NCBI GenBank assembly: GCA_963677445.2
Contig: CAXXGF010000038.1
Span: 124,001 to 188,000, forward strand
Reading direction: 5' to 3'
Length of the DNA stretch: 64,000 bases
Source: G963677445 sp963677445
GTDB taxonomy: Bacteria > Bacteroidota > Ignavibacteria > Ignavibacteriales > Melioribacteraceae
Shown: positions 1 to 7,077 of the stretch, piece after piece
Position numbering within the stretch: the first letter of the stretch is position 1
Layout of the letters: the number at the start of each line of letters is the position of its first letter
Program-made: the position numbers and the translations under genes
Notes under the pieces: model-generated
Database searches by the model: none
What the model was told of the DNA's origin: nothing
Seen by the model: the letters and a program-made list of their open reading frames with translations, nothing else

Positions 1-159
1 TGGGCTGAAGAATATTATGCCGCCTCAATAAGCGATTCAGCAAAAAAAGAAGTAAAAAAATATATTTCTAACCAGGAAGAACATCACAGGAAAAAAACTT
101 TTGCCGAGGAGTGTGAGATATTCCTGAAAGAATATGGGTTTGAAGTGATTTCATCCTGA
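1..159 (+). CDS. IS200/IS605-type transposase (Y1 family), C-terminal end only
   Basis: The window opens inside a reading frame that runs to a TGA at 157-159. The 52 visible residues include the segment NQEEHHRKKTFAEECEIFLK followed by a YGFE tail. The NQxxHH-(K/R)KxF-xEE pattern with a final '(L)KxYGxE' is the usual C-terminal helix of IS200/IS605-type TnpA (Y1 HUH transposase), which cuts and joins single-stranded DNA at hairpins. The catalytic HUH motif and tyrosine lie outside the window. The gene is followed directly by an array of palindromic repeats, which suggests a REP-associated transposase (RAYT-like) setting. Family call is by motif recognition; membership in IS200 versus RAYT cannot be decided here. 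Confidence 0.8.
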   Translation, partial: WAEEYYAASISDSAKKEVKKYISNQEEHHRKKTFAEECEIFLKEYGFEVISS

Positions 160-244
160 AAATGTAAGTTATAAATCCATTTATCTGACCTAAATGAGGT
201 ATCGTAAAAATCAGTCTCAGGTTTTATTTACTGAGATATAATAT

Positions 245-1475
245 GCAATCCCGCTCTTTGGGCTAAAGCTCGTTTGGGTGTGGTAGCCCCGGAAACCCCG
301 CCGTGAACGGCGGGGTTATTAGAAATTCTCCCTTTCTTAATAACCACGGACTTTAGGCCGTGGATTTGACAATGCCCAAAATAGTTTATTGGCTTTAGCC
401 AAAAGTTCTGTCTGGGGATACTCTCCATCTCACGCGAGACGTGATCACTGAATTACTCTCTCCCGGTTTCTCCCGCTTCACATCGGATTTTCTGCCTTGC
501 CTGACTGTCTCTTTGGGTTAAAGCCCGGTTTCTTGGGTGGCGCATCCAGTCCCCCGCCGTCAACGACGGGATTATTTCTTGTTCACTGTAATATATTTTC
601 TCCTTGTAATTCCAACCTTCAATAACCACGGTCTTCAGGCCGTGGATCTGTCGTATGCCCAAGACAATTCATTGGCTTTAGCCAAAAGTTCTGCCTGGGG
701 ATACTCTCCATCTCACGCGAGACGTGATCACTGAATTACTCTCTCCCAGTTTCTGCCGTTTCACATCGGATTTTCTGCTTTGCCTGACTGTCTCTTTGGG
801 CTAAAGCCCGGTTTCTTGGGTGGCGCATCCAGTCCCCGCCGTGAACGACGGGGTTATTAGAAATTCTCCCTTTTTTAATAACCACGGACTTTAGGCCGTG
901 GATCTGTCGTAAGCCCAAAATAGTTAATTGGCTTTAGCCAAAAGTTCTGTCTGGGGATTCTCTCCATCTCACGCAATGCCTGATCACAGAAGTACTCTCT
1001 TCCGGTTTCTCTCGCTTCACATCGGATTTTCTGCTTTGCCTGACTGTCTCTTTGGGTTAAAGCCCGGTTTCTTGGGTGGCGCATCCAGTCCCCCGCCGTC
1101 AACGACGGGATTATTTCTTGTTCACTGTAATATATTTTCTCCTTGTAATTCCAACCTTCAATAACCACGGTCTTCAGGCCGTGGATCTGTCGTATGCCCA
1201 AGACAATTCATTGGCTTTAGCCAAAAGTTCTGCCTGGGGATACTCTCCATCTCACGCGAGACGTGATCACTGAATTACTCTCTCCCAGTTTCTGCCGTTT
1301 CACATCGGATTTTCTGCTTTGCCTGACTGTCTCTTTGGGCTAAAGCCCGGTTTCTTGGGTGGCGCATCCAGTCCCCGCCGTGAACGACGGGGTTATTCCT
1401 TGTTTCCTGTGAAATTACTTCACTCTGTGATCCCGAAACTCAATAACCACGAGCCTTCAGGCCATGGTTAAGAAA
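245..1475. repeat. Array A: tandem palindromic (REP-like) repeats, 541-bp higher-order period
   Basis: A monomer of about 260-283 bp is repeated about 4.5 times. The landmark CGCATCCAGT occurs near 541, 824, 1082 and 1363. Alternate monomers are more alike, giving a 541-bp period (541 to 1082, 311 to 852). Each monomer carries several hairpins: CCCCGCCGTGAACGGCGGGG (near 296-316), CCACGGACTTTAGGCCGTGG (near 343-362), and the short palindromes GGGCTAAAGCCC and TGGCTTTAGCCA. Short ORFs inside it (for example two identical 65-codon frames at 537-734 and 1076-1273) are by-products of the repeat. No gene is visible between the transposase tail and the methyltransferase at 1606. Confidence 0.9.
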
Positions 1476-1605
1476 TACACAAGACAGAGAGAATGGACTT
1501 TAGCCCAAAGTACAGCCAGGAGCTGCTCTTCATCCTTCAGGATAGCCGACCGCCCAAATTTATACCCCTGGTTTCTGCCCCCTTTCCTCCAAATGGCTCT
1601 ATTCT

Positions 1606-2163
1606 ATGCTTCAGCCATATTTATTCATTGCATTATTTCTGTTTTTTATTATTATTACTCCTGATAACAACGGAGGAATATTGAAAAGCGGAAACAAACT
1701 TTTTTTCTTTTATTTCGGCGGCGGAACGCTTCTCGCTACAATACTTCTGCAGGCAATTCTTGAAAGAGGAAATATCCCCTGGCTGCGAATTACAGGCGCG
1801 GTACTTGTATTTTTATCTTTGGTTTTATGGATTATCCCCCTTGCCCATTTTAAAAAATATGGCGGCGAAAACCAGGAGAAATCATATTTCGAAAAAGAAA
1901 CGCTGATAACTTCAGGTATTTTTGCCCTGCTGAGGCACCCGCAATATTTATCGTATATGACGCTGGGCGCCGGTTTTTCACTAATATCGCAAAACTTTAT
2001 AATCGTTCTCACCGCGCTGACCTCAATTATCAGTTTTTATTTCTTTTCTCTTAATGAAGAAAAACTGCTCACCGAACGTTTTGGTGATCAATATAAAAAT
2101 TACTCGGAAAAAGTGCCCCGCTATAATATACTTTGGGGTATCATAAAACATTTAATTAAATAA
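1606..2163 (+). CDS. Isoprenylcysteine carboxyl methyltransferase-like (ICMT/PEMT family) membrane protein
   Basis: A 185-aa protein with about four membrane segments. The second half has the family signature: a GIFALLRHPQYLSY stretch (around residues 103-116; R-H-P-x-Y contacts S-adenosylmethionine in the family) and a late EEKLLTERFGDQYKNY stretch where the paired glutamates are conserved. Bacterial members methylate small lipids or unknown membrane substrates; the substrate here cannot be told. The start at ATG 1606 gives a first membrane helix at once, but there is no strong ribosome binding site, so the true start could be slightly different. The cupin gene follows after only 10 bp, so the two are likely co-transcribed. 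Confidence 0.75.
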   Translation: MLQPYLFIALFLFFIIITPDNNGGILKSGNKLFFFYFGGGTLLATILLQAILERGNIPWLRITGAVLVFLSLVLWIIPLAHFKKYGGENQEKSYFEKETLITSGIFALLRHPQYLSYMTLGAGFSLISQNFIIVLTALTSIISFYFFSLNEEKLLTERFGDQYKNYSEKVPRYNILWGIIKHLIK

Positions 2164-2173
2164 GGGAGGATTT

Positions 2174-2539
2174 ATGTCGGTACGTCATATCACTGAGATA
2201 AACAAGGAAGATATTCCGGCGGCAAAAAATGCCACCCGCCAGGTTCTGATCAGTAGTAATGAAGGCCCCAATTTTGCCATGCGCCGCTTTATTATAGATG
2301 TTGAAGGATTTATGCCGGAGCATACGAACAGTGTAGAACATGAGCAGTATGTTATTCGCGGAAGGGCTAAAATAGGAATCGGGGATAATGTTTACGAGGT
2401 GACAAAAGGAAGCGCAGTTTTTATTCCTGAAGGAGCGCCCCACTGGTATAAAAATATTTCAGATGAGCCTTTTGAGTTTATCTGCGTAATACCCAATAAA
2501 GAAGATATACTTACTTTTACAGAAAAAACCGGCTCTTAA
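2174..2539 (+). CDS. Single-domain cupin protein
   Basis: A 121-aa protein made of one small beta-barrel cupin fold. The first cupin motif is seen as H-T-N-x3-H-E-x-Y-V-I-x-G around residues 52-64, and the second as G-x5-I-P-x-G-A-P-H-W around residues 79-95, giving the usual histidine/glutamate metal site. Such proteins bind a divalent metal and act as small isomerases, dioxygenases or sensors; the substrate is unknown. A clear ribosome binding site (AAGGGAGGA) lies just before ATG 2174. It sits 10 bp after the ICMT-like gene and ends in a strong terminator, so it is the last gene of a two-gene unit. Confidence 0.8.
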   Translation: MSVRHITEINKEDIPAAKNATRQVLISSNEGPNFAMRRFIIDVEGFMPEHTNSVEHEQYVIRGRAKIGIGDNVYEVTKGSAVFIPEGAPHWYKNISDEPFEFICVIPNKEDILTFTEKTGS

Positions 2540-2556
2540 CAGAGCCGGTTTTTTTG
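2527..2556. terminator. Rho-independent terminator, shared by cupin gene and sucC
   Basis: Perfect 10-bp inverted repeat AACCGGCTCT / AGAGCCGGTT with a 4-nt loop (TAAC), followed by a run of Ts on the plus strand. It overlaps the end of the cupin gene; an A-run on its left side could let it work for the converging sucC as well. Confidence 0.85.
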
Positions 2557-2560
2557 AAAA

Positions 2561-3718
2561 TCAGATAACAGCGGTAACTTTCTCAGCCGCCTCTTTTAAG
2601 GAAGTGGCAACTTCGAAGTTCATTCCGGAATCACCGAGAAGCACACCCGCTTCCTCAGCGTTAGTTCCTTCCAGTCTTACAACTATCGGAACCTTTACGT
2701 CAATTTCTTTTACAGCGTCAATGACACCCTGGGCAACACGGTCGCAGCGCACAATACCGCCGAAAATATTTATCAGTATTGCTTTAACATTTGGATCGGA
2801 AAGGATAATCTTGAATCCGTTGGCAACAGTTTCTTTGTTTGCGCCACCCCCTACATCAAGGAAGTTTGCCGGTTCACCACCCGCCAGTTTAATTATATCC
2901 ATTGTTGCCATTGCCAATCCTGCGCCATTAACCATACAACCGACATTGCCGTCGAGTTTGATATAATTCAGGTTAAATTTTGAAGCTTCTATTTCCAGCG
3001 GCTCCTCTTCATCAAGGTCGCGGTATTCAACCAGTTCAGGATGTCTGTAAAGAGCGTTGTCATCAAAATTTATTTTAGCGTCAAGGGCCATAACATCCCC
3101 CTCCTTTGTAACAACAAGAGGATTAATTTCGGCAAGGGAGGCATCTTTGGCTTCATAAGCTTTATAAAGATTCATCAGGAATTTGACCGCGTTTTTAAGT
3201 TGAGTTCCTTCCAAACCTAAGCCGAACGCCAGTTTACGCGCCTGGAAAGCCTGTAAACCAACTGAAGGTTCAACAGCTTCCTTTAGAATTTTCTCCGGGG
3301 TTTCAGCGGCAACTTTTTCTATTTCCACTCCTCCTTCGGTTGAGGCCATAATAACATTTTTGGATTTCGCCCTGTCCAGCGTGATTCCCAGATACAGCTC
3401 ACGTTCAATATTTATACCCTGCTCTATTAAAAGTCTTTTGACCAGTTTTCCTTCCGGACCGGTTTGATGGGTTACGAGTGTCATGCCAAGAATCTGGTCG
3501 GCCAGTTCCTTTACTTCATCGAGACTTTTAGCGATTTTAACACCGCCCCCTTTTCCACGACCGCCGGCATGAATCTGGGCTTTTACAACCCAGATGTTTC
3601 CTCCGATCTCTTTAGCTTTTTCAACCGCCTCTTCGGCTGTATATGCGACGCTGCCTTTTGGTACGGCAACCTTAAATTCTCTCAAAATTTCTTTCGCCTG
3701 GTACTCATGAATTTTCAT
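2561..3718 (-). CDS. sucC: Succinate--CoA ligase (ADP-forming), beta subunit
   Basis: A 385-aa protein, the normal length for SucC. It opens with MKIHEYQAKEIL, has the ATP-grasp region with K-A-Q-I-H-A-G-G-R-G-K-G-G-G-V (residues ~46-60), the EINPLVV motif (~residues 196-202) that supplies the magnesium-binding Glu/Asn, and the CoA-ligase domain with the GNVGCMVNGAGLAMATMD and NIFGGIVRCD stretches near the C-terminus. It makes succinyl-CoA/succinate plus ATP in the TCA cycle together with SucD. The alpha-subunit gene sucD is not adjacent: downstream is a convergent gene and upstream is a divergent one, so sucC appears monocistronic here. Confidence 0.97.
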   Translation of the reverse strand: MKIHEYQAKEILREFKVAVPKGSVAYTAEEAVEKAKEIGGNIWVVKAQIHAGGRGKGGGVKIAKSLDEVKELADQILGMTLVTHQTGPEGKLVKRLLIEQGINIERELYLGITLDRAKSKNVIMASTEGGVEIEKVAAETPEKILKEAVEPSVGLQAFQARKLAFGLGLEGTQLKNAVKFLMNLYKAYEAKDASLAEINPLVVTKEGDVMALDAKINFDDNALYRHPELVEYRDLDEEEPLEIEASKFNLNYIKLDGNVGCMVNGAGLAMATMDIIKLAGGEPANFLDVGGGANKETVANGFKIILSDPNVKAILINIFGGIVRCDRVAQGVIDAVKEIDVKVPIVVRLEGTNAEEAGVLLGDSGMNFEVATSLKEAAEKVTAVI

Positions 3719-3885
3719 ATCAAAATTCCGGATTTATTTTTTGATAATTATAAACTTTTAGTGAATCATGGGTGTTAACAAAAGACCAAGTGTCTTTATT
3801 TTTCGAACAAACACTAAATTACATAAAATTAAGTTAAAGCATTTATCAAAAAATAGCAATCATACTTTTGCCCGCGGAGGTAAAT

Positions 3886-4167
3886 ATGAATAAAAATCAA
3901 AAGTTTCTACTGATTTTTTTCCTGATAATCGTTTTGGTTGTCACCTCTCTGTGGCTTTTTGACGGAGCCGCTATTTTCACACAGACCCAGGTCGCGGTTG
4001 AAGTTCAGGATGAACTGGAAAAACAACTCGGAATCATCCGGCAGGAATGGGTCGATCAGTTTGTCTGGGGCCTCGACCTCACACTTTCGGTCATTGGTGT
4101 TTCCGGACTGATTACATTGGCATTTTATCTAAGAGAAAAGAAAAAAATCAAAAAGGAAAAAAAATGA
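3886..4167 (+). CDS. Small two-helix membrane protein, unknown function
   Basis: Start chosen at ATG 3886 because GCGGAGG lies 6-12 bp before it; a longer frame from TTG 3868 would put that site inside the gene. The 93-residue product has an N-terminal membrane helix (residues ~7-25), a polar middle with a predicted amphipathic stretch, a second membrane helix (~residues 62-80) and a very lysine-rich tail (REKKKIKKEKK). I do not recognise a family. Its TGA overlaps the ATG of the YceI-like gene (ATGA), so the two are translationally coupled and probably functionally linked. Confidence 0.7.
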   Translation: MNKNQKFLLIFFLIIVLVVTSLWLFDGAAIFTQTQVAVEVQDELEKQLGIIRQEWVDQFVWGLDLTLSVIGVSGLITLAFYLREKKKIKKEKK

Positions 4168-4790
4168 AAAAAATTATCATAATATTGCTGGTTTCACTCT
4201 CATCTATTTGGGCGCAATCTTTTGATATTGAGGCGGATGGAACTCAGTTATTTAATTTCGCCGATTCGCAAAACCGCAACCAGGCTTCTTTTTTCAGTAA
4301 AATGGAATATGAGAATATAAAAGGAACCGCGGATGATTTTAGCGGAACTGTCTCATTCGACCCTGCTGATTTTGCCGGAACCCTTAAAGGGAAACTCTCG
4401 GTTAAAGTTAAATCCATGAAAACAGGCAATCCTCTCAGAAATGATCATCTGAAAGGTGAAAACTGGCTTTACGCGGAAAAGTATCCCGATATATCATTTG
4501 AAATAGTGAAAGTAATAAACGTGGAAAAGCTCTCCGCAAATAAATTATTAGTAAAGCTGGAAGGAAAATTTACCATGCGCGGGGTAACAAATAATATTAC
4601 AGCTACAGCAGAAGTAACCTGGCTGAAGGAAAGTGAGGCCACAAGAAAAAGGGCTCCGGGTGATCTTCTTGGTGTGAAAGCTGATTTTGATGTCAAACTT
4701 TCAGAATATAATGTCGAAAATGATGTGATAGGTTCGAAAGTCGCTGAGTATATTAAGGTGGAATTTAACGCGATAGCGTCGAAAAAATAA
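4164..4790 (+). CDS. YceI family exported lipid-binding protein
   Basis: Start chosen at ATG 4164, which overlaps the stop of the preceding gene; the preceding AAAGGA provides a ribosome binding site and the product then begins with a clean signal peptide (MKKIIIILLVSLSSIWAQ). The 208-aa product has YceI features: a FDPADFAGTLKGKLSVKVKS strand pair with the N-x2-R-x2-H-L-x4-W-L-x3-K-Y-P-x-I-x-F pattern (residues ~96-115) and a GKFTMRGVTNNI strand. YceI proteins form a lipocalin-like beta-barrel that carries isoprenoid or fatty-acid-like ligands in the periplasm. The ligand here is unknown. The small coupled membrane protein upstream might be its membrane partner (inference). Confidence 0.9.
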   Translation: MKKIIIILLVSLSSIWAQSFDIEADGTQLFNFADSQNRNQASFFSKMEYENIKGTADDFSGTVSFDPADFAGTLKGKLSVKVKSMKTGNPLRNDHLKGENWLYAEKYPDISFEIVKVINVEKLSANKLLVKLEGKFTMRGVTNNITATAEVTWLKESEATRKRAPGDLLGVKADFDVKLSEYNVENDVIGSKVAEYIKVEFNAIASKK

Positions 4791-4826
4791 TTTTCAGGGT
4801 TAGTCCCCTGGTATGACCCTCACCAC

Positions 4827-4860
4827 AGCCTTTCCCTTCCGGGGGAAAGGCTTTTTATTT
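4827..4860 (+). terminator. Rho-independent terminator after YceI gene
   Basis: Inverted repeat AGCCTTTCCC / GGGAAAGGCT around a 6-nt loop (TTCCGG), followed by TTTTATTTT. It lies between the YceI gene and tRNA-Gln. Confidence 0.8.
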
Positions 4861-4927
4861 TCTCCTTTTCTTAAAGAAATATTTGATTTTTTTTCCCCTC
4901 TTCTATATATTTGGTGTCTGTAAAAAT

Positions 4928-5000
4928 TGTCCCGTGGTGTAATTGGCAACACGTCTGACTCTGGATCAGAAGTCTCCAGGTTCGAGTCCTGGCGGGACAA
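4928..5000 (+). tRNA. tRNA-Gln (anticodon CTG)
   Basis: A full cloverleaf of 73 nt can be folded by eye: acceptor TGTCCCG / CGGGACA, D-stem GTGT / ACAC, anticodon stem TCTGA / TCAGA around the loop CTCTGGA (anticodon CTG, reads CAG), T-stem CCAGG / CCTGG with loop TTCGAGT, and discriminator A. The weak U1-A72 pair is a known identity feature of tRNA-Gln. CCA is not encoded. Confidence 0.95.
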
Positions 5001-5006
5001 CAATAC

Positions 5007-5040
5007 AAAAAAGCAACATCAAAAGATGTTGCTTTTTTTA
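5007..5040 (+). terminator. Rho-independent terminator after tRNA-Gln
   Basis: Hairpin AAGCAACATC / GATGTTGCTT with loop AAAA, followed by seven Ts. Ends the tRNA transcript. Confidence 0.9.
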
Positions 5041-5121
5041 TAACTGCATCTAAAAATTGAGATCCACACCATTATTTTTGACTAAAATATTTACTGTAAT
5101 TCCATTATAAGAGATATGCCC

Positions 5122-5535
5122 CTATTTATAATGATATTTTAATACCTCTTCTTCCTTTGACAATAAATTATTTTTATCAATACAATTTTTTATCTGTCTG
5201 CACAAACCATCATTAGCCACATCATTTAAGATTCGTATATCATCAGCAAAAAGATCAGCCACTTTATAGTGGAAAATCCTCAGCAGCATAATGCTCGAAT
5301 CATGCTTAAGAAAGTCGAAAGAATATTTTGAAGTAGTTAGAACAAATTTCGCTTTTTGTTTATTACATCCCGGTTGATACATTCCAATCCGGCGTTCACT
5401 ATTAATCACAAGACATAAAATCTCATCATCCAAGTCTTCACCCTCAATGAGGCAAATAAAAAACTTAGGCTTTGATACTCCCTCTTTAATTGCTTTGTGA
5501 TGTAAAAAAAACTGACCTCTTTTAACTGTCGCCAT
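5122..5535 (-). CDS. Candidate toxin partner of Panacea antitoxin, unknown family
   Basis: A 137-aa basic cytosolic protein without signal peptide. The N-terminal part (MATVKRGQFFLHHKAIKEG followed by KPKFFICLIEG and LCLVINSE) looks like the small beta-barrel of PemK/MazF-like proteins, in which a strand 'G-(D/Q)-x-(V/F)' is followed by 'P-x-x-(V/I)-x-(V/L)', but the resemblance is weak and by eye only. It starts inside the end of the Panacea-domain gene (14-bp overlap), the classical layout of a toxin-antitoxin pair with the antitoxin first. Role as toxin is inference from that layout. Confidence 0.55.
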   Translation of the reverse strand: MATVKRGQFFLHHKAIKEGVSKPKFFICLIEGEDLDDEILCLVINSERRIGMYQPGCNKQKAKFVLTTSKYSFDFLKHDSSIMLLRIFHYKVADLFADDIRILNDVANDGLCRQIKNCIDKNNLLSKEEEVLKYHYK

Positions 5536-6097
5536 ATTCGAACATCATCTCCCTTAGTTCCATCCTTTCTTTTATCTCATCATTATCTAAATTGGAATTC
5601 GGTTCCAGCGCGAGAAAATAATCAATCTCTTTGAATTCGCCCTGTTTTTCCAATGTCCTGCTCCAGGGAGTATTCTTAAAGTGAGTTGCTTCGGTCATAT
5701 CCGTTGCTGTTGCTTCTTTGAATATTTCGGCGACCTGGTCCAATTCTTCCTTTTCGTAACCGGTAAAAACACCCATATCAATTTTTTTATTTTTAAGAAA
5801 AATCTTGAACCGTTTAAATTTATCATCTTTGTCGTAATCGCTGTCATCGTCAAACCTTAAATGGGTCTTGTATATTTCAGGAAGAGTTTTACTGATTATA
5901 TAGTTATAAAATTCTTCCGGGACAGGTCCGAATGGATATGTTTTATAAGTAAACCCGGTAATGCTATATCCATGTTTCCCAAAAAAACGGAAATCCCAAT
6001 AATAAAGCAGCTTAAATAATTTTGTGCGCCCAACAAATTTGGTATTCTTCACAAAATACTTTATCGCGTTTAATATTTTTTGTTCATCCAGTATCAT
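5522..6097 (-). CDS. Panacea (SocA-like/DUF4065) domain protein, candidate antitoxin
   Basis: A 191-aa protein. Residues ~1-60 carry the Panacea signature: an N-terminal helix with KILNAIKYFV, then T-K-L-F-K-L-L-Y-Y-W-D-F-R-F-F-G-K-H-G-Y-S-I-T-G (residues ~25-48) and Y-P-F-G-P-V-P-E-E-F-Y (~residues 53-63). The 'KLLY-x-x-D-F' and 'G-P-V-x' motifs are diagnostic of the domain known from SocA and from Panacea antitoxins. Family knowledge: these neutralise many unrelated toxins by direct binding. The gene precedes and overlaps the 137-aa gene by 14 bp, and the pair stands alone between a tRNA terminator and an AT-rich gap. Confidence 0.8.
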   Translation of the reverse strand: MILDEQKILNAIKYFVKNTKFVGRTKLFKLLYYWDFRFFGKHGYSITGFTYKTYPFGPVPEEFYNYIISKTLPEIYKTHLRFDDDSDYDKDDKFKRFKIFLKNKKIDMGVFTGYEKEELDQVAEIFKEATATDMTEATHFKNTPWSRTLEKQGEFKEIDYFLALEPNSNLDNDEIKERMELREMMFEYGDS

Positions 6098-6432
6098 ATT
6101 ATCATTATCGGATTAAAAAAGAAATAATTAATTCCACCATCTATTTTGAAATATTGTAAAATTACAAACAATTTGGGAAAATAAAAAATTCACTTGCTGA
6201 TAATTCTGCGGTTTACAGAATGATCGGGTGGCCTACTTTTCAATATAATGAAATTTAAACTTTATCTAAAAAAAATAAACTAATAATTATTCCCAAAAAT
6301 TATTACAAGTTTATATTTGCCAAACTCTCCTGAAAAACCAGATTCATTTGAACTCTGAAAAAATTTCAGTGTTTATTTATTTAATAACACCCCTAATCCG
6401 ATTATAAGTTAAGTAAATAAATTGGTTGAAAT
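6098..6432. other. AT-rich intergenic region, divergent promoters likely
   Basis: About 335 bp with no coding signal, between the leftward Panacea pair and a rightward exported-protein gene. It is rich in A/T runs and must hold promoters for both directions. I see no convincing conserved operator, riboswitch or hairpin with a T-run. Confidence 0.5.
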
Positions 6433-6981
6433 ATGAAAAAGATTATCATTCTGTTCTTCGTTCTAACCACAATTTCCTTCGGGCAAATTGATGGCAAATT
6501 TAAATACACACTTTTTGAACATTACCTGTCGCTCAAACCGGAGATAGAGGACACAACATTCTCTAAACTTATAAAAGTATTTTTTACGATAATCGAACAG
6601 GAGGAAGATCCCTGCCAGAAATATTCGGGGTACTGTTTGTTATCGCTGCTTCACAAAAACCAGAACGGCTGGCCAATTCGGCTCAGCGCTCTGAAAACGG
6701 ATAATTTTTTCAACAGACTTTATCCAAATCTTAATCAGCTTTATGAAAATTCAGATGGATGGGTAAAAGATTTTTTTGCTTATACAATAATTGCTCCGGC
6801 AATTTATGAGGGAAAATACCAGGAAGTTGTGGATCTGCTAAAAAAAATGCAAAACTTCAGGGATGATGCGCTGCTTATTGCCGACGCGATGGTAGGGCCC
6901 AAATATAACGGCAAGTTTAATGTCAGGGAGGCTCCCGAAAAAAATAATTACATTCTGAAAGAGTATCTGAAAAACCAATAA
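6433..6981 (+). CDS. Exported protein of unknown function
   Basis: A 182-aa protein with a signal peptide (MKKIIILFFVLTTISFG, cleavage likely just after residue 17). The mature part is mainly helical and resembles a repeat scaffold ('YSGYCLLSLLHKNQNGWPIR', 'YEGKYQEVVDLLKKMQN'), possibly TPR-like, with two cysteines (residues ~59 and 65). I do not recognise the family. It is followed after 96 bp by a caspase-like protease gene and then a papain-like protease gene, all on the same strand and all with signal peptides, so it may be part of the same export-linked set. Weak ribosome binding site. Confidence 0.65.
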   Translation: MKKIIILFFVLTTISFGQIDGKFKYTLFEHYLSLKPEIEDTTFSKLIKVFFTIIEQEEDPCQKYSGYCLLSLLHKNQNGWPIRLSALKTDNFFNRLYPNLNQLYENSDGWVKDFFAYTIIAPAIYEGKYQEVVDLLKKMQNFRDDALLIADAMVGPKYNGKFNVREAPEKNNYILKEYLKNQ

Positions 6982-7077
6982 ATTTTATTATCGAAAGGTT
7001 TTAAATCATGAAAGACATGTGTAATACGGCAAATAAATCCCAATAAATAATACATAAAGTCTCATAAATATTATGCT

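Noticed and set aside
537..1273. Two identical 65-codon frames (537-734 and 1076-1273) inside array A
   Set aside because: They lie fully in repeated palindromic sequence, have no ribosome binding site, and overlap frames on the other strand; they arise from the repeat itself.
245..1475. CRISPR array
   Set aside because: Repeat periods are 258-283 and 541 bp with no 24-40-bp constant repeat alternating with unique spacers; no cas gene nearby.
3868..3885. TTG 3868 as start of the small membrane protein
   Set aside because: The ribosome binding site GCGGAGG would lie inside the gene; ATG 3886 fits it.
4928..6097. Integrative element inserted at tRNA-Gln with the Panacea pair as cargo
   Set aside because: No integrase, and no second copy of the tRNA 3' end (GTCCTGGCGGGACA) is seen downstream in the window.
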